Source of the DNA: Bog-756 sp050014755
GTDB lineage: Bacteria > Actinomycetota > Acidimicrobiia > Acidimicrobiales > RAAP-2
Direction of reading: 5' to 3'
DNA: 64,000 nucleotides
Assembly (NCBI GenBank): GCA_050014755.1
Contig: JBEKCS010000006.1
Coordinates: forward strand, 14,775-78,774
Positions 34,106-42,866 of the stretch are shown one piece after another (the first letter of the stretch is position 1; each line of letters opens with the position of its first letter). The position numbers and the translations under genes were made by a program. The notes beneath the pieces were generated by a model. The model was not told where the DNA came from and ran no database searches. It was given only the letters and a program-made list of their open reading frames with translations.

Positions 34106-35557
34106 ATGGCCTCTTCGGTACCCGGACCCAACGAGTACCTGGTTCGGGAGGTCGATGTCCCGGTCCAGGCCCTGTCGCGATTCCAACCGATCATCGGGTC
34201 CGACCGGTATTCGGAGCTCCGGCGGACGGCGGCAGTTGCCGCCATGGGGCTGAGAGGTCGGACGATCTGGAACTTCAATTCGACTGCCTCCGGGGGTGGG
34301 GTGGCCGAGATGCTCGAGGTGCTCGTCGGGTACATCAAGGACGTCGGAATCGACATCCGCTGGCACGTGATCTCCGGTGACGCCGACTTCTTCTCGATCA
34401 CCAAGCGGGTCCACAACCGCCTGCACGGAATATCCGGTGACGCCGGCGAACTCGGGGCGATCGAGGTCGAGCACTATGCGTCGGTGACGGCGGCCAACGC
34501 CAGCAGCGCACGGACTCTCGTGCAGAGGGGCGACGTGGTGTTCTTGCACGATCCCCAGACGGCCGGTATGGCCGCTGCACTTGCCGAGACCGGCGCCCAT
34601 GTCGTCTGGCGGTGCCACATCGGGCGTGAGGGAACCAACCGATGGACTGACCAGGCATGGTCATTCCTTCGCCCGCATCTGGCCGATTGCGAGGCGTACG
34701 TCTTCTCCCGACGCCAGTACGTCCCTCGTTGGATGGACGCATCGCGAGTCCACATCATCCCTCCGTCCATCGACCCGTTCTCGCCGAAGAATCAGGAGAT
34801 GACCGACGTCGATGTCATCCGGTCGCTTCAGAGGATCGGCCTGGTGCACCAACGCGGATCGTCGCCCCCCGGTACCTTCGTCCGGAGTGATGGCAGACCG
34901 GGGCTCATCGAGCGCCCGGCAGCGATCATCGAGGACGGGCCGCCATTGCGACCTGAAGACCGACTGGTGATCCAGGTCTCCCGTTGGGACCGGTTGAAGG
35001 ACATGAAGGGCGTCATGGAGGGCTTCGCACTGACGGATCCGGGACGGCTCGACGCCCACCTGGCCCTGGTCGGCCCACAGATGGATGCCGTTTCCGACGA
35101 TCCGGAAGGCGTTGCCGTCTTCGATGAGTGCGCGTCCGCCTGGGAGGCGCTTCCGAGCGAGTCACGACGGCGGGTGCGCCTTGTCACCCTGCCCATGGAC
35201 GATGTCGACGAGAACGCCGCGATGGTGAACGCTCTTCAGCGTCACGCCACCATCGTCGTGCAAAAGAGCCTGATGGAAGGATTCGGTTTGACCGTTGCCG
35301 AGGGCATGTGGAAAGGGCGAGCTGTCGTTGCGTCACGCGTCGGCGGGATCATCGATCAGATCGCATCTGGAACCGGCATCCTTCTCGACGATCCCGCGGA
35401 CCTCGTCGAGTTCGGGAGGACGCTCAGCCGGTTGCTGACACATCCTGCTGAGATCGCCCAACTCGGTGAACGGGCTCGCCAACACGTCCTTGATCACTAC
35501 GTTGGCGATAAGCATCTCGAAGGGTACGCCGCTCTCATCGAAGGTCTGGGACCCTAG
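34106..35557 (+). CDS. GT4 glycosyltransferase, trehalose synthase (TreT)-like
   Basis: About 483 residues, GT-B fold. The N-terminal domain has the glycine loop TASGGGVAEML, and WRCHIGREGTNR and CEAYVFSRRQYVP follow. The C-terminal domain has VIQVSRWDRLKDMKGVMEGF (donor-binding Arg and Lys) and the E-x7-E motif in KSLMEGFGLTVAEGMWKGR. This pattern matches TreT-type enzymes, which join NDP-glucose and glucose to trehalose, and related uncharacterised actinobacterial enzymes. The start is uncertain: ATG at 34106 is 11 bases after GGAAG; ATG at 34070 would add 12 residues. It is the first gene beyond the tRNA and is less GC-biased than the core genes. Confidence 0.85.
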   Translation: MASSVPGPNEYLVREVDVPVQALSRFQPIIGSDRYSELRRTAAVAAMGLRGRTIWNFNSTASGGGVAEMLEVLVGYIKDVGIDIRWHVISGDADFFSITKRVHNRLHGISGDAGELGAIEVEHYASVTAANASSARTLVQRGDVVFLHDPQTAGMAAALAETGAHVVWRCHIGREGTNRWTDQAWSFLRPHLADCEAYVFSRRQYVPRWMDASRVHIIPPSIDPFSPKNQEMTDVDVIRSLQRIGLVHQRGSSPPGTFVRSDGRPGLIERPAAIIEDGPPLRPEDRLVIQVSRWDRLKDMKGVMEGFALTDPGRLDAHLALVGPQMDAVSDDPEGVAVFDECASAWEALPSESRRRVRLVTLPMDDVDENAAMVNALQRHATIVVQKSLMEGFGLTVAEGMWKGRAVVASRVGGIIDQIASGTGILLDDPADLVEFGRTLSRLLTHPAEIAQLGERARQHVLDHYVGDKHLEGYAALIEGLGP

Positions 35558-35674
35558 GCCTGTCCGGGCATCGAGCCGTTCTTCGGTCCCTGGTGGAACA
35601 TCAATTGACCCGCTGGCGGAACGTCTTCACGTGATTCCGCCGAGCCGGCGACGATAGGATTACGCTGCCGACTG

Positions 35675-35941
35675 CTACCTGCCCGTGCGTTCGCGGTGCG
35701 TGCATCCCGGCCAGCAGCATGGTCGACGTTTCCCTTCCTCCAGCTCCTCCCGGGTCCGGCGAATACGGCGCTGGCGGGTCGTCTCCTGCTTCGCATCCTC
35801 GACCCAACAGATGAACTCGTTGCGGGCCAGAGGCGTGATGTCGCACCAGGCATCGAGTGCCCCCGCGTGGTTGATCAGTGCCTTGCGCAGATCTGCGGGG
35901 AGCTTGTGTACCGCCCCGCCGGGTACTCGCTGGCTGCTCAC
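35675..35941 (-). CDS. YdeI/OmpD-associated (OmdA) family protein
   Basis: About 88 residues from the GTG at 35941 (a GTG at 35977 would add 12). The signature ITPLARNEFICWVEDAKQ followed by TRQRRIRRTREEL and a RRPCCWPGC tail matches the bacteriocin-protection YdeI/OmpD-associated family. Only the C-terminal domain of that family is present here. The product is small and basic. Function in actinobacteria is unknown. Confidence 0.7.
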   Translation of the reverse strand: MSSQRVPGGAVHKLPADLRKALINHAGALDAWCDITPLARNEFICWVEDAKQETTRQRRIRRTREELEEGKRRPCCWPGCTHRERTGR

Positions 35942-36119
35942 GAGGCGACGATAGCGAAGCGTGACGAGTCTTGTCACCAGCGAAGTCGCGGTCCGAGCGC
36001 CACCACTTCGTCAACTCGGACAACGAACGGCCGACGGAACGTCCCGCCTGGGAGTTGCCGTTGCAACGAAGCAGCGATCGACCCGGACGATGCCCACCGG
36101 CCGACCCTCCCCTCAGCTC

Positions 36120-36377
36120 TCAGTTGAAGAGAAGGACGCCTCTCCCCTGCGCCTCGGCGAGGAGGTCGAGATGCGCGTGAAGGGCGGCGTCGCGCTGTGC
36201 CCGCAGATCGGCCAAGCGTGTCATCGTGTCGCCACTGTGCATCGTGCCGGACTTGACCGACCACACGACTTCGTCGTGGTGCTCCATGTTCCGCTCGAGA
36301 TACTCGAGTAGTGAGCTGCGCAGCCTCAGCCGAGCCTGATCCTCGTCGATTGCCATTTCCATCACTTGAATACTCAT
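36120..36377 (-). CDS. Hypothetical protein, 85 aa
   Basis: An 85-residue, mostly helical, soluble protein (EDQARLRLRSSLLEYLERNME, then TMTRLADLRAQRDAALHAHLDLLAEAQ). The C-terminal half looks like a coiled coil. No family recognised. No clear ribosome site precedes the ATG; in-frame GTG/ATG codons at residues 5-8 are alternative starts. It lies in a run of small genes downstream of the glycosyltransferase. Confidence 0.5.
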   Translation of the reverse strand: MSIQVMEMAIDEDQARLRLRSSLLEYLERNMEHHDEVVWSVKSGTMHSGDTMTRLADLRAQRDAALHAHLDLLAEAQGRGVLLFN

Positions 36378-36535
36378 GAGTTCAAGGTGCCACGGGCACG
36401 AGCAGGCCGGCAGGGCCGAAGGTCGTAGTCGGACAGGGCCGAAAGTCCTTCGTGGTCAGACCCGCCGATCAGGCGGGAACGACCCTCACGGCTGACGTCG
36501 TCCTGTGTTCAACGGTGGCCATCCGGCCCGAGCGC

Positions 36536-36709
36536 CTACAGTCCGATTCCCCGCAACAGGTGCCTGGTCATTCCGTTTGTGGTCCTGTACACCTTCCGCC
36601 GGACGACTCTCTTGCCGTACGCACCGGGACCCTTCGCCGCGGCCTGGACGTTCCCGAGGTCACGGGCGGCCCGGTACAACTGACTCCTGAGCGAACTCCG
36701 TCGTGCCAT
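36536..36709 (-). CDS. Small basic conserved-type protein, 57 aa
   Basis: A 57-residue protein (start MARRSSLRSQLYRAARDLGN, end TRHLLRGIGL) rich in Arg, Lys and Gly. The middle segment GPGAYGKRVVRRKVYR reads like a conserved motif, and I recall very similar 55-60-residue proteins in other actinobacteria, though I cannot confirm this here. It could bind nucleic acid. The ATG at 36709 is chosen because similarity starts there; 19 further upstream codons are open. Confidence 0.6.
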   Translation of the reverse strand: MARRSSLRSQLYRAARDLGNVQAAAKGPGAYGKRVVRRKVYRTTNGMTRHLLRGIGL

Positions 36710-36814
36710 CCCGCAACTCTTGTCCCGATGGTTCCCACACGCAACTGGGCTCACTGCCGGCGTCATCCAGGCTGGAATGTCGCCGTCGTTCCTGGTCAGT
36801 TGCGTTTCCGTCCC

Positions 36815-38293
36815 TCAGCTCGGGAACTGGACCTGCTCGGCCTGCTCCAGAAGTCCGGCGCGATCGGCTGGCAGCAGATAACGGCCGGCGATCGCCCGGT
36901 TGAGGTCGGCGGTGTAGGCGGCGAGGTACCCGGCCTTCGAACCGTAGAGGGCCACCAGGGTCTGCGGGCTGAACGGCGTGGTCGAGCCGAAGAGGCCGCA
37001 GAGCTCGCTGCTGCCCTTCGGGGGCGCACCACTCAGGGTGGAGATCGGCACGTCTACTGCGGGCGTGCGCACACCGCCCACTACGTTCCCGTGGGCGTCG
37101 AGGGCCAACCGGGCGGGGCGCTTGCGGGCCAGTGCGAACCGCTTCGGGGACGGCGGCCGGGTGCCGTGGTCCACCCAGTTCAGGAAGGCCACGAATGCAG
37201 CCTGGACCACCTGGTGCTGGGGGCCGTCATTGACAGGGGTGGTGCAACCGAGGAATCCGGCGCCCACCCCCAATTCATAGGCGTCCGCGTGCGACGTTCC
37301 CGCCACTTCCCATGTCCGGATGTGTTTGGTGTTGCGCTGTTGCGCGCCGGCATATCCGAGTTGGATCAGGTCGGTCTGGGTCTCGAACATGAACACGGGG
37401 ACGTGGAGGTCGGGCCTGATCCGGACTTTGCGCCCGGTGATCGCCGCAGTCACGTTCTGATTGCCGAGGGGGACCGCCCCGCCGCCGCGGGAGTGGATGA
37501 ACAGGCCCTGGTACGAATGGTCGATCGACTGGAGGGTGTCGGCATAGGTGGTGAGGTAGAAGGCCGACTGCGACTCACCGATCGCCAGGACGTGCGAGGG
37601 TCGCAGCCCCCCGAGGACCGACGGCGCCGGGGCCCGAAGCGCCCGGCCGATCTGAGCGAAGATGTCCAGTGAGTACTGGTCACCGGGGTGGTGCAGGCTC
37701 CCATACCGTGCCGGCTCGAGGCCGCGCAGACCGGGGCTCGACCCCGACCCGAGGATCGCCTTCCCGCCATTGACTCCCAGTGCCTGGGCGGAGACCCCGA
37801 CGTAGGCCGCACCGGAGTCCATGAGGGCCGGGTCGAGATAGTCCCAATCGGGAGCGGTCTCGCCCGCCGAAACGTTCATCCACTCGACGACGACATTGCC
37901 ATCGAAATTGGCCGGATTGCTCGGGCGCCGGACGAGGATGCGGGTCGTATAGGGCGCCGATCCGCCGACTTTGAACGTCCACCTGCCGTTCGACGGCGTG
38001 GACGTGCTCTTGAAGGCGTACGCGGTTCCCGACGCGAAGTACTCCTGCTCGACATATCCATGGGCCGCCAGATCGGAGGGATTGGCCGACAACGGCTCCT
38101 CGATCTGCCCGACGTCCGGAGGCGCGCTGAACGTAGCCGGTGCCTCCCAGGCCGTGAATCGCGTCGGCGACCGGCCGTCCGGTGACGCGCTGGCGACACC
38201 GGCGACGCCTCCGACGCTCGCCGCGAGCATCCCGGCGGCGGCTACGAGCACAGCGCCCCGTCGGTTCATCCGTCGTGCCATGCGGCGATCCAT
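36815..38293 (-). CDS. Exported alpha/beta-hydrolase domain protein
   Basis: A 492-residue exported protein. The N-terminus (RRMNRRGAVLVAAAGMLAAS) is a signal peptide with a twin Arg and a likely cleavage site after VASASP (~36). The nucleophile elbow is GESQSA with Ser241. The acid and His are probably in the FETQTDL and GTSHADAY segments. VVEWMNVSAGETAPDWDYLDP is characteristic of a large family of uncharacterised secreted hydrolases. It probably hydrolyses an ester or lipid outside the cytoplasmic membrane. Monocistronic. Confidence 0.85.
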   Translation of the reverse strand: MDRRMARRMNRRGAVLVAAAGMLAASVGGVAGVASASPDGRSPTRFTAWEAPATFSAPPDVGQIEEPLSANPSDLAAHGYVEQEYFASGTAYAFKSTSTPSNGRWTFKVGGSAPYTTRILVRRPSNPANFDGNVVVEWMNVSAGETAPDWDYLDPALMDSGAAYVGVSAQALGVNGGKAILGSGSSPGLRGLEPARYGSLHHPGDQYSLDIFAQIGRALRAPAPSVLGGLRPSHVLAIGESQSAFYLTTYADTLQSIDHSYQGLFIHSRGGGAVPLGNQNVTAAITGRKVRIRPDLHVPVFMFETQTDLIQLGYAGAQQRNTKHIRTWEVAGTSHADAYELGVGAGFLGCTTPVNDGPQHQVVQAAFVAFLNWVDHGTRPPSPKRFALARKRPARLALDAHGNVVGGVRTPAVDVPISTLSGAPPKGSSELCGLFGSTTPFSPQTLVALYGSKAGYLAAYTADLNRAIAGRYLLPADRAGLLEQAEQVQFPS

Positions 38294-38552
38294 ATCGAGT
38301 TCGTACCTCCCCCGGGGCGGATCCAGACGTCACGGCCTGTTCCGATCCCAGTGGCAGGGTAGCGCCAACTGAGCCCGCACGGAGTCCACGCCGGGCCGTG
38401 ATCTCCCGTCGGGGCGAACCCTCACTAGGGGCCGCGCACGTCACGCCGCGTCCCGTGCAAACCCCGACCGTCGGGGAAGGAAGGATCCCCGGGGCGGGTG
38501 TCACCACGCATCGAGTGCCCGCCCACCATCGACGCACTATCTTCATTTCATC

Positions 38553-39545
38553 GTGGGAAACTCCATCGACGGCGGGCCAGCTCCACAGGCCGATCACGAA
38601 GAGCCGAGGCCGTCCTCTGTAGAGAGGATCCGGCGTCTCGAGAGAATGGAGCAGGAACGCCTCGAGGAGAAGTCACGCCGGGAGGAGCGTCGACGCGGTC
38701 TCATTGCAGAGAACACGCCCGCCGGCGGGCGTCACGACCTCGTCGATCGGATCGAGGCGATCACGAAGTTCCCCATGGCCATCCTCGGGTTCGCCTGGCT
38801 CGTCATCGCCGTCATCGTCCTCACGACCAACGTCAACAAGTCGGCCTCCGCGGCGCTCGTCGGCACGCTCTTCGTGCTCTGGTTCGTCGTCCTGGTGGAG
38901 TACCTCGTGAGGTTGGTCGTCACACCGGACAAGCGAGGCTATCTGAGGCGACGGTGGGTCGAGCCTGCCACCGTGGTGCTACCTCCTCTCCAGAGTTGGC
39001 ACCTCTTCGGGATGGAGAAGACGAGCCTCGTGGTGCGCGAGGGCCAATTGCGGATCGAGTCCATCCTCAAGCACCACAGCCTCTTCCGGGTTCTCATCGC
39101 CGCTGTGGCGATCCTCCTCCTCGGCGCCTGGCTGGTACTCCTCTTCGAGGAGAACGCCAAGGGGAGCAACATCCACGACTACCCGGACGCACTGTGGTGG
39201 GCCATCGTGACGGTGACCACGGTGGGCTACGGGGACCGGTACCCGGTTACCGAGGGTGGCCGGGTCGTGGCGGCAGTCCTCATGCTGGTGGGGATCGGCC
39301 TCATCGGGATCCTCACCGCAACGGTTGCCTCCGTCTTCATCAAGGAGCACACCGACGCCAACAAGGCAGAGTTCAAGAGGGGCCATGAGGACCTGGGTCG
39401 GCAGCTTTCCGTGATCAGCGATCGACTGGCGGACGTCGAACGTCGACTCGGTGCGACCCCTGCCGAGGTCGCCTCGATCGATGCCGCGGCAGACGCCGAA
39501 GCCGCGGCCGCCGGACCCGTTTCCGGTGATCCAGGAGCACCTTGA
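38553..39545 (+). CDS. Potassium channel protein (Ion_trans_2 pore)
   Basis: A 330-residue membrane protein. A charged N-terminal coiled coil (ERIRRLERMEQERLEEKSRR) precedes four membrane segments (~75-92, 99-124, 178-198, 236-262). The selectivity filter is TVTTVGYGDRYP (220-231), so it conducts K+. The usual S4 Arg ladder is not evident. A C-terminal cytoplasmic coiled coil ends in an Ala/Glu-rich tail. The start is GTG with TATCTT ten bases upstream, possibly a -10 of a nearly leaderless transcript. The CorA gene starts 25 bp downstream, so the two ion-transport genes are likely co-transcribed. Confidence 0.88.
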   Translation: MGNSIDGGPAPQADHEEPRPSSVERIRRLERMEQERLEEKSRREERRRGLIAENTPAGGRHDLVDRIEAITKFPMAILGFAWLVIAVIVLTTNVNKSASAALVGTLFVLWFVVLVEYLVRLVVTPDKRGYLRRRWVEPATVVLPPLQSWHLFGMEKTSLVVREGQLRIESILKHHSLFRVLIAAVAILLLGAWLVLLFEENAKGSNIHDYPDALWWAIVTVTTVGYGDRYPVTEGGRVVAAVLMLVGIGLIGILTATVASVFIKEHTDANKAEFKRGHEDLGRQLSVISDRLADVERRLGATPAEVASIDAAADAEAAAAGPVSGDPGAP

Positions 39546-39570
39546 TCCCGAACGTGGAAGTATCCCCCCC

Positions 39571-40563
39571 ATGAAAGGGACGTTCACCAAGGACGGAACG
39601 ACCACTGACGCCACTCAGGCCGGGATCGAAGAAGCTGTAGCCGGCGGGGGCTTCTTCTGGCTCGATCTCGATACCCACGACCCGGGTCCCGACGACGACG
39701 TCACCGCCCTCTTGACCACCACGTTCCACTTCCATCCCGTTGCCGTGGAAGCGGCCAACAAGTTCGGGCAGCGCGCCCGTATCGACGAGTACGACGACTT
39801 CGTCCACGTCGTCACGTTCGGCATAGGTGCCGACGGGACGGCCATGGCGGAGGTGCACTGCTTCATCACCGACAAGTTCATCATCACCATTCACCAGGGC
39901 GACTGCCCGGCTCTGGCCACAGTGCGGGACCGCATCGGCAGCCACCACTCTTCCGAGGCGGCAGCCCCTCAGGTTGTCGTCTTCTACCTCATCATGGACA
40001 CGCTCATCGACTCGTTCTTCCCGGTGCTGTCCGAATTCGATGATGCGATCGACGACTTGGAAAGCGCCATTTTGAAGAACCCGACGGAGGAGCAGCTCGG
40101 AACGCTGTTCGGCATGAAGCGCCAGATCATGTCGATCCGAAAGGTCATCACACCCCAGCGCGACATGATCTCGACCCTCAATTCCGGCATGGTGTCCATC
40201 CCCGGGATGACCGATAGCGGATCGGCCTACTTCCGCAGTCTCTACGACCACCTCATCCGCATCAGCGACATGGTGGACGGATATCGCGATCTGATCGGTG
40301 GCGCCATGGACACGCACTTGTCCATGGTGTCCAACCGACTCAACGTCGTGATGAAGCAGTTGGCCGTCATCGCCACCATCTTCCTGCCCCTGGGATTCCT
40401 CACCGGGTTCTTCGGGCAGAACTTTGCCTGGCCGATCGCCCACCTGCTGGTGGGATTCAACTCCTTCCTCTTCCTCGGCCTCGGCACCGAAGTGGTCGCC
40501 ATCATCCTCCTGATGATCCTCTTCAAGAGGCGCGGCTGGCTCGGAAGCGGTCCGACAGCGTGA
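39571..40563 (+). CDS. CorA-family divalent cation transporter with GQN in place of GMN
   Basis: A 330-residue CorA/ZntB-type transporter. An N-terminal cytoplasmic alpha/beta domain (DDFVHVVTFGIGADG) is followed by a long helix and two C-terminal membrane helices. The pore-loop signature, YGMNF in classical CorA, reads FFGQNFAWP here (~280), so Met is replaced by Gln. Such variants occur in the wider family and may alter ion selectivity. Start is the ATG giving MKGTFTKDG. Likely operon with the K+ channel upstream. Confidence 0.88.
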   Translation: MKGTFTKDGTTTDATQAGIEEAVAGGGFFWLDLDTHDPGPDDDVTALLTTTFHFHPVAVEAANKFGQRARIDEYDDFVHVVTFGIGADGTAMAEVHCFITDKFIITIHQGDCPALATVRDRIGSHHSSEAAAPQVVVFYLIMDTLIDSFFPVLSEFDDAIDDLESAILKNPTEEQLGTLFGMKRQIMSIRKVITPQRDMISTLNSGMVSIPGMTDSGSAYFRSLYDHLIRISDMVDGYRDLIGGAMDTHLSMVSNRLNVVMKQLAVIATIFLPLGFLTGFFGQNFAWPIAHLLVGFNSFLFLGLGTEVVAIILLMILFKRRGWLGSGPTA

Positions 40564-40712
40564 CCGGGAATCCGGATCATTCCGATTGACCGCACCGGTG
40601 CCTGCATTCGTTCGGATGCCCATCCACCTGCCTCGGTGATCCACCCATGGCCACCCCCGCTTCTACGTCGGCCCCGAAACGCGGCCGCCGGGAGACCCCG
40701 TGCCGGAACCGC

Positions 40713-41279
40713 TCATTCGGCCAGCCAGCGCCCTCGCTGGTCCTCGAGCCACGACGGCAGTTCGATCGGGGGATCAGGGAGGGCTCGAGCCCCCCGTTGA
40801 TCGAGCAGCCGCTCGAAGGATCTCGGATCGTCCCCCCAACCCCGAGGGTCCCCCATCATCACCTCGAAGAGCACGGCCCCCTGTGGCCCGGCCTCGAACG
40901 GACCGAAGGCAGCCCCTTGGGGTAGCTCGATGTGGGTTCCGACCGGGCATCGCCGGTCACCACAGATGATCTCGCCCTCGAGGATCATGACGACATGCGG
41001 GCTGAGATGGCCGTGGCGCCGCTGGATGACCCCGGGGTCCCATCGTGCGTACAGCGAGAGGTACAGCGGGTCGGCGGAGAAGGCCAGCCACTTTTCCCAC
41101 ACCGACGCGATCGTGCCGTCGGCCAACTGGACGGCGCGAACCTGCTGCCAGGGCACATCCGGATCGTCCAGATGGCGGAAGACGGGTTCGAGTCCGGGAC
41201 CCGACGGTCCGTCTGTCTCGCCCACCTCGGACCTCCCGTCCCGGTCGTCACCATCGCCGACTGCGTGCCTCTCGACCAT
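40713..41279 (-). CDS. Cupin-domain protein
   Basis: A 188-residue protein with a cupin barrel at roughly 75-150. HGHLSPHVVMILEGEIICGDR contains the H-x-H and Glu of motif 1, followed by VGTHIELPQGAAFGPFEAG. A small beta-barrel role (ligand binding, possibly metal) is all that can be said. The start (ATG at 41279) is uncertain because the N-terminal 25 residues are charged and low in complexity. Confidence 0.75.
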   Translation of the reverse strand: MVERHAVGDGDDRDGRSEVGETDGPSGPGLEPVFRHLDDPDVPWQQVRAVQLADGTIASVWEKWLAFSADPLYLSLYARWDPGVIQRRHGHLSPHVVMILEGEIICGDRRCPVGTHIELPQGAAFGPFEAGPQGAVLFEVMMGDPRGWGDDPRSFERLLDQRGARALPDPPIELPSWLEDQRGRWLAE

Positions 41280-41370
41280 AGCGCCAGGGTTGTACCCGGC
41301 TTCCGGAATCGGCTGGCGAGTCCGACCCGATGCGACCGACCAAGGCCGACTTCTGCGACCGGTCTCCTCG

Positions 41371-42735
41371 TCAAGCGGACCCCGGCAGGGGAACTGCCGG
41401 GTCGAGCCGCCGTGTCGACGTGGAACGGTCGAACCTGACCACGTCGATCGCACCGATGACCACGACGACGATGGCGAGGATGAACGTGCCGAAGGCGGCG
41501 ACGAACTCGTTGTCCGGGTGCAGCGCGACGAAGAAGGCCGCCGCCGCGCACCAGGCCAGCGAGCGGACCGGCGAACGCCGGGCCACCAGGTCGAGGAGTA
41601 GGACCAGGACGCTGGCGGCCAGGAGGTAGTACGGAAAGATCACCGACTCGAACACCAGACGGCTCCCTGTACACACCAGTGCGAGCGCCACCACCGCCGT
41701 CGGATCGTCGATCCACGCCGTCCGGCGGCTCGCGGCCCAGATGCAGACACCGACGGCGAACACCATCGGGGCGTCCCTGGCCACCGCTGAGGCGACCGTG
41801 CCGTGGACGCCCATCAAGCTGACGATGGTCTGACCGGCAGCGGCTCCACCCGCGCTGAAGCCGCTCAGGTTCTCCAGCGTGGCCCGCGGATCGACGACGA
41901 GGAAGGGGAGGATCCCGGCGCCGAACACCACCAGTGCGCCCGTGGCGGTGGCGAGCCGTGGTCGCCGTCCCGGGACGACCACGAGTGCAGGCACCAGCAC
42001 CAGCAGGGCGATCTGCTTGGACAGCACAGCGGCACCGAAGAGTGCCCCGGCCAGGAGCCACCGTCTTCGCAACACCTGGGACAGTCCTCCCAGGGAGAGC
42101 CCCAGGCTCACGATGTCCTGGGGATGGTAGAGCTGCACGATCGCGCTGCTCGAAGCCGGGAGGAAGGCCAGAAAGACCAGGAGTCCCGCCTCTCGGGCCA
42201 GCGAGTCCGCGCCGGCGGCCCGCAGGAGGGCCAATGCGCCGATGGCCAGCACCAACCACGAGGCCACACCCAGCACCCCTTGGGCCCGGTACCAGGGAGG
42301 AAGGGTGGGACCCGGACCGCCGTCCGCAGTGGCGGTTCGCACACCACACACCGGGAAACCCCCATCCACACCGTGCCCGGAGCCGGCAACCCGGCCGGCC
42401 GGAGTGCACCAGGTCGGCGAGCCGACGAAGGAAGGGAATGCGGCCACCAACGGTGCGGCCAGGAGCGGATAGCCGGGCGGATTGGGGAGCGACGTGACGG
42501 ACGCGGCGACTCGGAGGTCGCCGTTGGCCAGGGCTGAGGTCACTCCGGTGAGCGGCGCCGTGTCACCGCCGGCCGGTGGGCCGAGCCTGATCACGACGAT
42601 GCCGACGTAGCAGCCTGCGGCGGCGACCAGCAGGACGAGGGTGACCAGCCGTCGTCGGAACGTTCGGGTGTCCCCGACCGTCGCACCTCCCACCACGGCG
42701 TCCACTTCGTCTGCCCGCCCCGAGGTCCCCCCCAT
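41371..42735 (-). CDS. Polytopic membrane glycosyltransferase-like protein (GT-C/GT87 type)
   Basis: A 454-residue protein with about ten hydrophobic helices and one long extracytoplasmic loop near 100-140 carrying two Cys (TWCTPAG, PVCGVRT). The first loop GPPAGGDTAPLTG, the PNPPGYPLLAAP motif and VVDPRATLENLSGFS recall GT-C mannosyltransferases (DUF2029/GT87) that use polyprenyl-phosphate sugars. No clear catalytic Asp pair can be assigned. It is divergent from the GH43 fusion gene, 127 bp away, and the two may act in surface-polysaccharide assembly. Confidence 0.65.
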   Translation of the reverse strand: MGGTSGRADEVDAVVGGATVGDTRTFRRRLVTLVLLVAAAGCYVGIVVIRLGPPAGGDTAPLTGVTSALANGDLRVAASVTSLPNPPGYPLLAAPLVAAFPSFVGSPTWCTPAGRVAGSGHGVDGGFPVCGVRTATADGGPGPTLPPWYRAQGVLGVASWLVLAIGALALLRAAGADSLAREAGLLVFLAFLPASSSAIVQLYHPQDIVSLGLSLGGLSQVLRRRWLLAGALFGAAVLSKQIALLVLVPALVVVPGRRPRLATATGALVVFGAGILPFLVVDPRATLENLSGFSAGGAAAGQTIVSLMGVHGTVASAVARDAPMVFAVGVCIWAASRRTAWIDDPTAVVALALVCTGSRLVFESVIFPYYLLAASVLVLLLDLVARRSPVRSLAWCAAAAFFVALHPDNEFVAAFGTFILAIVVVVIGAIDVVRFDRSTSTRRLDPAVPLPGSA

Positions 42736-42824
42736 CGCACTCCTCCGCGCCTCGGGTCCGGTCGATCACCCTATCGGTGTCGGGGTACCGCGGGCGGGTG
42801 GTTGTGCCAAGCTGAACAGCCACG

Positions 42825-42866
42825 ATGAATCCCGTTCCCGATCGAACCGCGAGGCCCGAACGGTGA
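42825..42866 (+). CDS. Possible 13-codon upstream frame overlapping the fusion gene
   Basis: ATG at 42825 reads MNPVPDRTARPER and stops at a TGA inside GTGA, which also contains the GTG start of the large fusion gene. It has no good ribosome site. It could be a coupling leader or simply chance. Confidence 0.2.
   Translation: MNPVPDRTARPER

Noticed and set aside
42825..42866. Attenuator-type leader peptide for the fusion gene
   Set aside because: The 13-codon frame has no run of control codons, no terminator hairpin after it and no good ribosome site; listed only as a low-confidence overlap.
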